Below the pieces are notes generated by a model. It made no database searches and was not told where the DNA came from. It saw only the letters and a program-made list of their open reading frames with translations. This document shows, one piece after another, positions 24,596 to 32,428 of a stretch of 64,000 nucleotides of DNA. Every line of letters starts with the position of its first letter. Positions within the stretch are counted from its first letter, which is position 1. Made by a program: the position numbers and the translations under genes. The DNA is from Commensalibacter nepenthis (GTDB lineage: Bacteria; Pseudomonadota; Alphaproteobacteria; Acetobacterales; Acetobacteraceae): positions 1,605,001-1,669,000 of the forward strand of contig NZ_JASBAN010000001.1 in assembly GCF_029953305.1 (NCBI RefSeq). The letters are read 5' to 3'.

Positions 24596-25624
24596 ATGAG
24601 AAGTTTCAGAGAAATCTTGGGTCGTAAACAAACAGATGATACAGAATTTGATATTGTAGGTATAGGGAATGCGATTGTTGATATCCTAGTTCAAGTCGAT
24701 TCGAATTTTTTAGAACAACATGGAATGGTGCCTGGAACGATGGCACTGATTGATGGACACCGTGCCAAAGAGTTAAAATCATTGGTAAAGCCTGAAAAAC
24801 AAATGAGCGGTGGCTCTGTGGCGAATACATGCTTTGTGGCAGCATTAATGGGGGCAAAGGCCGCTTATCTTGGTAAGGTTGCAGATGATAGCTTGGGTAA
24901 AAACTTTGCGGAAGATATTCGACAAGGTGGGGTTTATTTTCCTTCTCAACCGTTAAAAGCCAAAGGGAATGCCGATTTATTGACTGCACGTTCTATTATT
25001 TTTGTGACCCCTGATGGACAGCGGACAATGAATACTTATTTGGGTGCCTGTACTCAATTTAAGCCTAAAGATGTTATTGAAGAAGTAATCAGTGCTGCTA
25101 AAGTCACTTTTTTAGAAGGCTATTTATTTGATGGTGAGCTGGCACAAAGAGCTTTTTATCAAGCAGCAGATATGGCACATAAAGCAGGTAAAAAGGTTGC
25201 ATTAAGCCTTTCTGATGCTTTTTGTGTACAACGTCACTTAGCAGCATTTAAAGATTTTGTATCTACACGTGTGGATATGGTTTTTGCAAACGAGCATGAA
25301 ATTTGTGCTTTATATGAAACAGAAGATTTTGAAGTTGCGATTGTACAAGCCGCAAAGGATGCCCCCATCGTTGTCGTAACACGTGGGGAAAAAGGAAGTG
25401 TGATTGTTGCTGAGAATGAGCGAGTAGAGGTTGCTTGTGTTCCTACGGTTGTAGTGGATACAACAGGTGCAGGGGATGCTTATGTCGCTGGTTTCTTGGC
25501 AGGATGGACAACAGACCGTACGTATGCAGAATGTGGACGTTTAGGAAGCGTGGTTGCTTCTGAGGTTATTTCTCATTTTGGTGCAAGACCATTGCCTGAA
25601 TTAAAAGAAGTAATGAATTTTTAA
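24596..25624 (+). CDS. PfkB family carbohydrate/adenosine kinase
   Basis: About 342 residues. The PfkB fold is shown by GIGNAIVDILVQVD at the N-terminus, MSGGSVANTCFVAALMGAKA in the substrate region, and the C-terminal ATP/anion-hole motif DTTGAGDAYVAGFLAGW with the catalytic Asp. Alphaproteobacterial proteins like this are usually annotated adenosine kinase or sugar kinase; the substrate cannot be settled here. I prefer ATG 24596 (GAAGTAAAG just upstream). In-frame extension to 24509 adds a Cys/Lys-rich segment of no conserved look. typA follows 112 bp later. Confidence 0.88.
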   Translation: MRSFREILGRKQTDDTEFDIVGIGNAIVDILVQVDSNFLEQHGMVPGTMALIDGHRAKELKSLVKPEKQMSGGSVANTCFVAALMGAKAAYLGKVADDSLGKNFAEDIRQGGVYFPSQPLKAKGNADLLTARSIIFVTPDGQRTMNTYLGACTQFKPKDVIEEVISAAKVTFLEGYLFDGELAQRAFYQAADMAHKAGKKVALSLSDAFCVQRHLAAFKDFVSTRVDMVFANEHEICALYETEDFEVAIVQAAKDAPIVVVTRGEKGSVIVAENERVEVACVPTVVVDTTGAGDAYVAGFLAGWTTDRTYAECGRLGSVVASEVISHFGARPLPELKEVMNF

Positions 25625-25736
25625 TATGCAAAGTTATCTTGTCCTCTGACGTGATAGAGGTTAAAGGTAACTGCAAAGATATTTATGCTGTGGATAAGGC
25701 ATAGAGAATTAATTTTATTGGAGAAAATAGAGTATT

Positions 25737-27557
25737 ATGGAAATCCGTAACATTGCCATTATTGCGCACGTTGACCATGGCAAAACAACCCTTGTGGATC
25801 AATTATTACAACAATCTGGGACATTTCGTGAAAATCAACATGTTGTTGAACGTGCGATGGACAGTAATGACTTGGAACGTGAACGTGGTATTACCATTTT
25901 GGCAAAATGTACATCTGTGACGTGGAACGATGTACGTATTAATATTATTGATACCCCAGGCCATGCTGATTTTGGTGGTGAAGTAGAACGTATTTTGTCG
26001 ATGGTTGATGGCGCGGTGGTATTGGTTGATGCTGCTGAAGGGGCTTTGCCACAAACTAAATTTGTGGTTGCCAAAGCACTTAAACGTGGATTACGTCCGA
26101 TTGTTGTTGTGAATAAAGTGGATCGTTCTGATGCACGTGCTGATGAAGTGCATGATGAAGTATTCGATCTATTCGCAGCGCAAGGTGCGAATGATGAACA
26201 ACTTGATTTCCCAATGCTCTATGCTTCTGGTCGTCAAGGTTGGGCAGATTATGTGGTGGATGGTCACAAAGAAGATTTAAGTTCTTTGTTTGATTTGATT
26301 GTAAAACATGTCCCTGCACCAAATGTTGATAAAAACGCGCCTTTTGCAATGGTTGCCAGTATTCTAGAAGCTGATAATTTTTTAGGTCGTATTTTGACAG
26401 GTCGTGTAGAGCAAGGTACTGCAAAAGTAAATATGCCAGTTCGTGTATTACGTATGGATGGTACTATTGTTGAAACAGGTCGTGTCAGTAAGTTATTAGC
26501 TTTCCGTGGTTTGGATCGCGTGCCGGTCGAAGAAGTACAAGCAGGGGATATTGTGGCGATTGCGGGGCTTTCTGATGCAACGGTTTCTGAAACAATTGCG
26601 TCTCCTGAAATTACCGAAGCATTACACGCTGAACCGATTGATCCGCCAACTTTGTCTATGACCTTTCGTATTAACGATGGTCCTTTGGGTGGTCGTGAAG
26701 GTAAAAAAGTGACTTCTCGTCAGATTCGTGAACGTTTATTCCGTGAAGTAGAAAGTAACGTTGCGATTAAGGTGACAGACAGTAATGAAAGTGATGCGTT
26801 TGAAGTTGCTGGACGTGGGGAATTGCAACTGGGTGTGTTAATTGAAACCATGCGTCGTGAAGGGTTTGAATTAACAATTGGTCGTCCGAAAGTATTAACG
26901 CAAATCAACGAAGAAACTGGTGAAAAAGAAGAGCCATACGAAGAAGTATTGGTTGATGTTGATGAACCTTATTCTGGTGTGGTTGTTGAAAAATTATCTC
27001 TTCGCAAAGGGGTAATGCAAGATATGAATCCATCTGGTGGTGGTAAAGTACGTTTGACTTTTTCAATTCCATCTCGTGGATTGATTGGATATCACAGTGA
27101 GTTCTTAACCGATACACGTGGTACAGGCATTATGAACCGTTTATTCTCTGGTTATGGTCCTTGGGCTGGTCCGATTGCGGGTCGTCGTAATGGTTCATTG
27201 ATTTCTGCTGAAGATGGTGTGGCAGTTCAATATTCTTTATTCTCTTTACAAGATCGTGGAACATTATTCGTCAGCCCTGGTGAAAAAGTTTATGTAGGGA
27301 TGATTCTTGGTGAGCACTCTCGTGAAAATGATTTGGACGTTAATCCAGTCAGAGAAAAGAAATTAACCAATATTCGTGCTGCGGGTAAGGACGAAGCTTT
27401 ATTGTTGACTCCACCTCGTAAAATGTCTTTGGAGCAAGCGATTGCCTATATTGAAGATGATGAATTGGTCGAAGTGACTCCATCAGCAGTGCGTATTCGT
27501 AAGCTTTATTTAAATCCTCATGATCGCAAAAAGAATTCTCGCCAAAAAGCTGGCTAA
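25737..27557 (+). CDS. typA: Translational GTPase TypA/BipA
   Basis: A 606-residue TypA. G1 is AHVDHGKTTL at residues 10-19, the effector region is RERGITILAK, G3 is DTPGHADFGGEVER, and G4 is VVNKVDR. Domain II and EF-G-like domains III and V follow, then the TypA-specific C-terminal domain containing SRGLIGYHSEFLTDTRGTG. It acts on the ribosome in subunit assembly and stress or cold adaptation. AUG at 25737 follows a purine-rich ribosome binding site (GGAGAAAATAGAG). It has its own strong terminator. Confidence 0.97.
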   Translation: MEIRNIAIIAHVDHGKTTLVDQLLQQSGTFRENQHVVERAMDSNDLERERGITILAKCTSVTWNDVRINIIDTPGHADFGGEVERILSMVDGAVVLVDAAEGALPQTKFVVAKALKRGLRPIVVVNKVDRSDARADEVHDEVFDLFAAQGANDEQLDFPMLYASGRQGWADYVVDGHKEDLSSLFDLIVKHVPAPNVDKNAPFAMVASILEADNFLGRILTGRVEQGTAKVNMPVRVLRMDGTIVETGRVSKLLAFRGLDRVPVEEVQAGDIVAIAGLSDATVSETIASPEITEALHAEPIDPPTLSMTFRINDGPLGGREGKKVTSRQIRERLFREVESNVAIKVTDSNESDAFEVAGRGELQLGVLIETMRREGFELTIGRPKVLTQINEETGEKEEPYEEVLVDVDEPYSGVVVEKLSLRKGVMQDMNPSGGGKVRLTFSIPSRGLIGYHSEFLTDTRGTGIMNRLFSGYGPWAGPIAGRRNGSLISAEDGVAVQYSLFSLQDRGTLFVSPGEKVYVGMILGEHSRENDLDVNPVREKKLTNIRAAGKDEALLLTPPRKMSLEQAIAYIEDDELVEVTPSAVRIRKLYLNPHDRKKNSRQKAG

Positions 27558-27575
27558 TTATTGTAACTAAATGTT

Positions 27576-27613
27576 AAAAAGCCACCTTAATTCATTTTAA
27601 GGTGGCTTTTTTT
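27576..27613 (+). terminator. Rho-independent terminator after typA
   Basis: A long inverted repeat AAAAAGCCACCTTAA / TTTAAGGTGGCTTTTTTT with a short loop and a T-run. It lies about 20 bp after the typA stop. Confidence 0.93.
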
Positions 27614-27862
27614 GTAACAAATTGTATTATGATAAGCATATGCTTTTAAAGCATTTTTTATGATTATGACTAAAATATGCCAATTTAATTAAAAAAAACG
27701 TGGCAAATAAAAAGAAATAAGACCAAAATAAGGTCTAATTGTAATAAATTGTAACAAAATCCAAATTTTAAAATAAGACATGCTAAAAACATTATGTTAG
27801 TTTTTACTCATGTCGAAACAACTTGGTTTTCGATCCCGTTTTTCAAACTTTGGTGATATAAA

Positions 27863-28171
27863 ATGAAATTATTTTCTCGTCTTTCAGCAGTTCTTTCAAC
27901 TGTAGCAGTATTAGGTTTCGCAGCTCCTGCATTCGCTCAAGAAGCAGCTCCAGCTCCTGCTGCTCCTGCACCACAAGCAGCTCCTGCTCCTGCACAAGCA
28001 GCCCCAGCTCCTGCTGCTCCAGAAGGTAAAGCTCCTGCTCATCATGGTAAAAAAGATCATCATGGTAAAAAAGATCATCATGGCAAAAAAGATCATCATG
28101 GTAAAAAAGATCATCATGGCAAAAAAGCTGCAGCTCCAGAAGCAGGTTCAGAAGCTCCAGCAGCAGAATAA
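27863..28171 (+). CDS. Exported Ala/Pro-rich protein with HHGKKD repeats
   Basis: A 102-residue precursor. Residues 1-25 are a clear Sec signal peptide with cleavage after APAFA. The mature part starts with about 30 residues of Ala/Pro-rich low complexity (APAPAAPAPQ type), then five tandem HHGKKD units (last one HHGKKA), then an acidic Ala/Pro tail EAGSEAPAAE. The 10 His and 10 Lys in 30 residues suggest metal or anion binding in the periplasm; this is inference, with no known domain. A promoter should lie in the 250 bp upstream, and a terminator follows. It is a single-gene unit. Coding is supported by the signal peptide, the in-frame repeats and synonymous variation (GGT/GGC) between units. 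Confidence 0.8.
   Translation: MKLFSRLSAVLSTVAVLGFAAPAFAQEAAPAPAAPAPQAAPAPAQAAPAPAAPEGKAPAHHGKKDHHGKKDHHGKKDHHGKKDHHGKKAAAPEAGSEAPAAE
28040..28129 (+). repeat. Five tandem 18-bp units encoding HHGKKD
   Basis: Five head-to-tail copies of CATCATGGTAAAAAAGAT. Units 3 and 5 have GGC in place of GGT, and unit 5 ends GCT in place of GAT. The unit length keeps the frame, so copy number could change by slippage without breaking the gene. Confidence 0.95.
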
Positions 28172-28204
28172 TCCTAGCTTCTCCTAGGTAATTTTCAAGA
28201 AGAA

Positions 28205-28234
28205 GGGGTAGTCATTTGACTATCCTTTTTTTTT
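28205..28234 (+). terminator. Terminator after the repeat-protein gene
   Basis: GGGTAGTC / GACTATCC with loop ATTT (one G-U pair) is followed by eight T residues. It lies about 35 bp after the stop codon. Confidence 0.85.
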
Positions 28235-28428
28235 GTGATTGTTGTAGGGCGTGTATGGTTTTAAAAATGATTGATACAAATTTTATTTGCTGCTTAACAC
28301 AAGAAAAGCTAAAGCATATGATTGTGACAGGGTTTATTGATTCTGATACTAAATCCAACTTGGTTTTTCATCCTCTGTATGACAGATTATTTTTCGTTTT
28401 TCAGCAATTTATCTTTTAACTTGATCTA
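28235..28428 (+). other. Spacer between terminator and IS5 element
   Basis: About 190 bp without convincing genes. A 67-codon frame spans part of it, but its start lies inside the terminator and its peptide has no recognisable features, so I do not call it. Confidence 0.4.
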
Positions 28429-29273
28429 GGGTCATGACCTATTAATTTTGTCAGTTCCCATTTTAAATGCCTTGTGATTCATTGATGTTACAGAGGTAGC
28501 CGATGAGTGATTTATTTTTATTGAGTGAAGAGCAGATAGCGATGATATTGCCTTATTTTTTATTGCCGCATGGAGTTTTACATGTTGATGATAGAGGCGT
28601 TATTAGCGGGATTATTTATGGTATTACACATGGTTTGCAATGAAAAGATGCGCCAGTGAGTTATGGGTCATAAAAACCTTATATGATCATTTCATCCGTT
28701 AGAGCCAGCTTGGGCATGTTTGATCGCATTTTTGCAGCACTTGCGGGGCAAGGGTCAACGCCTCAACGCATCATGATTGATGCCCCCCATCTCAATAGCA
28801 CATCGCATAGCAGCGAGCCTTTTTAAAAAGAGGATGTGCCCCGTCGCATAGGACGCACGAAAGGGGGGTGAACTCAAAGTTGCATACGATTTGTGATCAA
28901 GATGGAAAACCGATATGCTTGCTATTATCATAACGGCAAAGGAGTGACTACAAAAGTGCGGCTCTTCTGTTACCAGTTCTATTAGATGCGCAAGAGCTCA
29001 TTGCTGACAAAGGTTACGATGCGGACAGGTTCAGACAAGCCTTGAGTGATAGAAACATCAAGCCTTGCATTCCTTCTCGAAAAGCTAGAACAGAAACCAT
29101 TCTCTTTAACAAGACAATCTATAAATTACATCATAAGGTTGAGAATATATTTGTAAAACTCAAGCATCGGAGACGTATCGCCACGAGATATGACCGATAC
29201 GCTCATACCTTCCTTTCCGCAATATGCATCCCTGCAGGTGTCATCTTTTATCTCAATGAATGAGTCCTGACCT
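28429..29273 (+). mobile_element. Inactive IS5-family element (IS427/IS1031-like)
   Basis: About 845 bp, the usual size of the small IS5 subgroups. Imperfect terminal inverted repeats are visible: the left end GGGTCATGACCTATT and the right end, read inward on the minus strand, AGGTCAGGACTCATT, identical at 11 of 15 positions. A TA dinucleotide flanks each end (28427-28428 and 29274-29275), consistent with a TA target duplication. The transposase inside is badly damaged, so the element is dead unless supplied in trans. Confidence 0.75.
28503..29263 (+). pseudogene. IS5-family DDE transposase, multiply disrupted
   Basis: The N-terminal part reads MSDLFLLSEEQIAMILPYF, with a TGA in place of the usual Trp codon in the GLQ-KDAP context (near 28639). 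After further shifts and stops come MFDRIFAALAGQG, MIDAPHLNSTSH and DVPRRIGRTKGG, all in the order expected of IS5/IS1031 transposases. The last part is intact in one frame: ELIADKGYDADRFRQAL, then KPCIPSRKART, to FYLNE and TGA at 29263. KGYDAD holds a catalytic-region Asp, and the C-terminal helix with KVENIFVKLK holds the family Glu. At least three stops or frameshifts and an internal loss are present. Confidence 0.85.
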
Positions 29274-29275
29274 TA

Positions 29276-29536
29276 GCAGAATCATGGTTTTATTCAAGCC
29301 AATATTATGAATAAAATTGCTATATGGTTTGATCTTGATGAAGACGATCAATTTGCTCAAATGTCTATCTTTTTTCAGATGTTTAAGACAAACAAGACAT
29401 CACAATATCAAAGGTTGAATACACACATACCGCATTTTCATCGATATTTATTACTTATTTGGATGGTAATATTGCCAGAATACTGACAATAGATCCCCGC
29501 AATTTGTTTGGTTTTACTTTTTACTAGGATAACAAA
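29276..29536 (+). other. Non-coding stretch between IS element and alr
   Basis: About 260 bp with short broken reading frames only, such as MNKIAIWFDLDEDDQFAQM starting near 29307. It may be the remnant of a small accessory gene next to the IS. I see no intact gene, tRNA or clear terminator. Confidence 0.4.
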
Positions 29537-30667
29537 TTAAGTATAAATACGATGATATCGATTACCTAAGGATGTTAATATTTCATATCCAATGGTATCA
29601 GCTTGTTGAGCAAGGATATCAATGGGGTAATGGTTCCCTATTATTTCAATTTTATCCCCGATTTGTATACCATTTTCTGGCAGGTCAGTAATATCAAGAC
29701 ACAAAGAATCCATCGAAACACGCCCTAATAAAGCAAGTGGAATCGTAGGAAATTTAGGGCTGATTGCGGATATTTTATTGCTGAAAGCACGGAAAAACCC
29801 ATCAGCATAGCCAATAGAGATTAATGCCAATCGCATATCTTTAGGTGCGGTAAATGTTGCCCCATAACCAATAGAAGCCCCTTTGGGAATATAACGTGTT
29901 TGAATGATTTTCCCTTGTAAAGAAATGACGTTTTGCATTGGGTTTGGTTGATCTGGTATGGGGTTTCCGCCATAGAGGGCAATCCCAGCTCTGATAAGGT
30001 CAAAATGCCAATTATTGCCCAAGAAAATACCACTAGATGCAGCAAGGCTGGCTCGACTATTGGGGACAAGTTGCTTTAATGCTTGAAATTGTTCCAGCTG
30101 TTGTTGGTTGGCAGGATGGTTGGGTGTATCAGCGCAAGCCAGGTGGCTCATCACTAATGCTGGTTGAAATATATTCCAATCAATATGTTGCAATTCAAAA
30201 AGCTCATCCTGTCCGATTCCAAATCTGGACATTCCTGTATCAAATTGTATGCCAGCTTGATACGAATTATGGTGGTCTTTACATAAGGATACCCAGTTTC
30301 GTAGCTGATGAACATCATTTAAGATGGGGATAAGATGATGTTCTAAATAGATGGATTCTGTTCCATGAGGAACGCCATGCAAAACATAAATGAGATATTC
30401 TTTTCCTAAAATACTTCTTAAAGCGATTCCTTCATCAAGATGCGCAACAAAAAATTCTCTACATCCAGTTTTGGCTAATGCTTGTGCAACTGGGATCATT
30501 CCTAGCCCATAGGCATTGGCTTTTACAACTGCTCCACATTGTGCTGGGGTAACTTTTTGTTTTAGATAATGATAATTCTGCACGATTGCTGATAAATTAA
30601 TATAAAGTTCAGCACCAGCATGTTGGGTAAATAAAGTGGCATCAATAAGAGAATAGGGTTGTGACAT
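29537..30667 (-). CDS. alr: Alanine racemase
   Basis: A 376-residue PLP enzyme that makes D-alanine for peptidoglycan. PLP Lys49 is in AVVKANAYGLG, and the second catalytic base is the Tyr in ASIGYGATFTA, which lies in the C-terminal beta domain region. RVSMDSLCLDIT and GYEILTSLGNRYHRIY near the end are family-typical. The N-terminus carries about 18 extra residues before the conserved AELYINLSAI. It is 26 bp downstream of a ferredoxin reductase gene on the same strand, so the two are probably co-transcribed. Confidence 0.95.
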   Translation of the reverse strand: MSQPYSLIDATLFTQHAGAELYINLSAIVQNYHYLKQKVTPAQCGAVVKANAYGLGMIPVAQALAKTGCREFFVAHLDEGIALRSILGKEYLIYVLHGVPHGTESIYLEHHLIPILNDVHQLRNWVSLCKDHHNSYQAGIQFDTGMSRFGIGQDELFELQHIDWNIFQPALVMSHLACADTPNHPANQQQLEQFQALKQLVPNSRASLAASSGIFLGNNWHFDLIRAGIALYGGNPIPDQPNPMQNVISLQGKIIQTRYIPKGASIGYGATFTAPKDMRLALISIGYADGFFRAFSNKISAISPKFPTIPLALLGRVSMDSLCLDITDLPENGIQIGDKIEIIGNHYPIDILAQQADTIGYEILTSLGNRYHRIYT

Positions 30668-30693
30668 CTGTAAAGACCTAGAGAAATCAAAGT

Positions 30694-31710
30694 TTACTGA
30701 GGAATTCCTTGGGTGGTGGAATGTTCAAAATGCAATGCTAAATCTGGATAGACAACGCTATAAACATCATGTGCTGCCATCGCACTTTCACTGAACCCTT
30801 GCAAGATTAGTTTTAACTTACCAGGGTATTGAACAATATCGCCTACTGCATAAATGCCTTCTTTGCTGGTTTGTAACGTTGTTTGATTGACGGGGATACG
30901 TCCTTGATTGGTTTCAATGCCCCAAGATTTCAAAGATCCTAAATCGGTTGTCAGCCCAAAGAAAGCGAGCAAATGATCCGCTTTTAAGTGTTGAATGTCG
31001 CCGTTCAAGGAAATTACATCAACGGCATTTAAACTATTTTGTTCACCTTGTAATGCGTGGAGTTGATAAGGAACGAGCTTTTGTATTTTTCCTTCGTTAA
31101 TTGCTTGTTCTAAACGATAGAGGCTTTCGGGTGCTGCGCGGAAACGGTCTCTGCGATGGATTAAGGAAATAGAGTTGGCTTTGTCTTTTAATGCCAATGC
31201 CCAATCAACAGCGGAATCTCCACCACCAGCAATGACAATATCTTTGCCAATAAATTGATCGCTATATCGAATATAATAATGAATATTTCCTGCCTTTTCA
31301 AATTGTTCAATATTTTCTAAAGGTGGGCGGTTAGGACCAAAAGAGCCAGCACCTGCAGCGATAATGACGGCTTTGGCATAGATTACATCGCCTTTATGTG
31401 TGATAAGGGTAAAATGACCTTTTTCGCCTTTTAACTCTACGACTGTTTTGGACAGTAGGCGAGGGACAGAAAAAGGCTCAATTTGCTTTTCAAGAGAATC
31501 AATTAAAGATTGTGCAGTAATGGCAGGATGTGCAGGAATATCATAAATGGGTTTTTCTGGGTATAAAGCTGAACATTGTCCCCCTACGTGTTCCAAAGTA
31601 TCAATCAGAACGCAGGTCATTTTTAACATGCTACATTCAAATGCGGCAAATAATCCTGTTGGACCTGCGCCAATAATGGCAACATCAGTAGAGATGGATG
31701 ATTTTGTCAT
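30694..31710 (-). CDS. Ferredoxin--NADP+ reductase, thioredoxin-reductase-like type
   Basis: A 338-residue flavoprotein with an N-terminal FAD site GAGPTGLFAAFE, a middle NADP site GGGDSAVDWALALKD and a C-terminal FAD motif GIYAVGDIVQYPGKLKLILQGF. It lacks the CxxC redox pair of thioredoxin reductase between the two nucleotide domains, and has GGQCSALYPEKPIYDIPA, which marks the bacterial YumC-type ferredoxin-NADP reductases. It moves electrons between NADPH and ferredoxin or flavodoxin. It heads a leftward pair with alr. Confidence 0.9.
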   Translation of the reverse strand: MTKSSISTDVAIIGAGPTGLFAAFECSMLKMTCVLIDTLEHVGGQCSALYPEKPIYDIPAHPAITAQSLIDSLEKQIEPFSVPRLLSKTVVELKGEKGHFTLITHKGDVIYAKAVIIAAGAGSFGPNRPPLENIEQFEKAGNIHYYIRYSDQFIGKDIVIAGGGDSAVDWALALKDKANSISLIHRRDRFRAAPESLYRLEQAINEGKIQKLVPYQLHALQGEQNSLNAVDVISLNGDIQHLKADHLLAFFGLTTDLGSLKSWGIETNQGRIPVNQTTLQTSKEGIYAVGDIVQYPGKLKLILQGFSESAMAAHDVYSVVYPDLALHFEHSTTQGIPQ

Positions 31711-31932
31711 AGCTTTTGACCTTTAATGATTCATCATAAAAATGGTTATTGATTTGGTATGTATCCTTAAAAAACGCAATATACTGTAGAATAATGGTTT
31801 TATAAATAACTTCCCTTTGTAATATAATATGTATAACACCATTTTATAAAGGATAAGCAACTCTATATGCGAAAAAATACAGAAAATGATTGCATATGTT
31901 TGTGATAAGTTGTTGGGAAAAGGATTTAAAAG

Positions 31933-32382
31933 ATGGATGAGTTACTTTACGCATTGCCAGATTTGGCAGCGACAGAGGCATTAGCACAAAAAATTGCATT
32001 GCAGATCAGAAAGCAAGATTCCATTTTATTATTCGGTCCATTGGGGGTTGGCAAAACATCTTTGGCACGTGCGTTATTAAGAGCAGTGTGCCACGACCCA
32101 GCAATGGAAGTCCCTAGCCCATCTTTTACCTTAGTACAGCAATATGATGCGCCTAATTTTTCTTTGTATCATTATGATTTGTGGCGCTTGCAAGATGAAG
32201 AAGAATTAATTGAACTTGACTGGGATGATGCCAGAGAAGGAGTGACATTGGTGGAATGGCCAGAACGCTTAGGCAGTTGGTTACCAGAAGATAGCTTGCA
32301 AATTCATCTTTCCATTCAGTCAAAAACGTTACGACAAGCAAAATTAATAGGTTGGAAAGATCGCCTCTCTTTATTGTCATGA
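31933..32382 (+). CDS. tsaE: tRNA threonylcarbamoyladenosine biosynthesis ATPase TsaE
   Basis: A 149-residue P-loop protein. Walker A GPLGVGKT is at residues 35-42, PSPSFTLVQQYDAPNFSLYHYDLWRL includes the conserved switch region, and LVEWPERLGSWLPED is the family C-terminal signature. TsaE works with TsaB and TsaD to make t6A37 in tRNAs reading ANN codons. addB follows 46 bp later on the same strand, so the genes are likely co-transcribed. Confidence 0.96.
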   Translation: MDELLYALPDLAATEALAQKIALQIRKQDSILLFGPLGVGKTSLARALLRAVCHDPAMEVPSPSFTLVQQYDAPNFSLYHYDLWRLQDEEELIELDWDDAREGVTLVEWPERLGSWLPEDSLQIHLSIQSKTLRQAKLIGWKDRLSLLS

Positions 32383-32428
32383 CAATATAAACATCTTTGA
32401 TTTTGGTACAACAGGAAATAATTGCGGC

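Noticed and set aside
27911-28117. Reverse-strand frame rich in MMIFFTMMIFF across the repeat
   Set aside because: It is a by-product of the 18-bp repeat on the opposite strand; the forward frame has a signal peptide, stop and terminator.
28040-28129. Regular 18-bp repeats as a CRISPR-like array
   Set aside because: The units are directly adjacent with no spacers and encode in-frame HHGKKD in an exported protein.
28216-28419. 67-codon frame before the IS5 element
   Set aside because: Its start lies inside a terminator and the peptide shows no recognisable features or ribosome binding site.
29042-29263. 73-codon frame as an intact small gene
   Set aside because: It is the C-terminal part of the broken IS5 transposase, not a separate gene.
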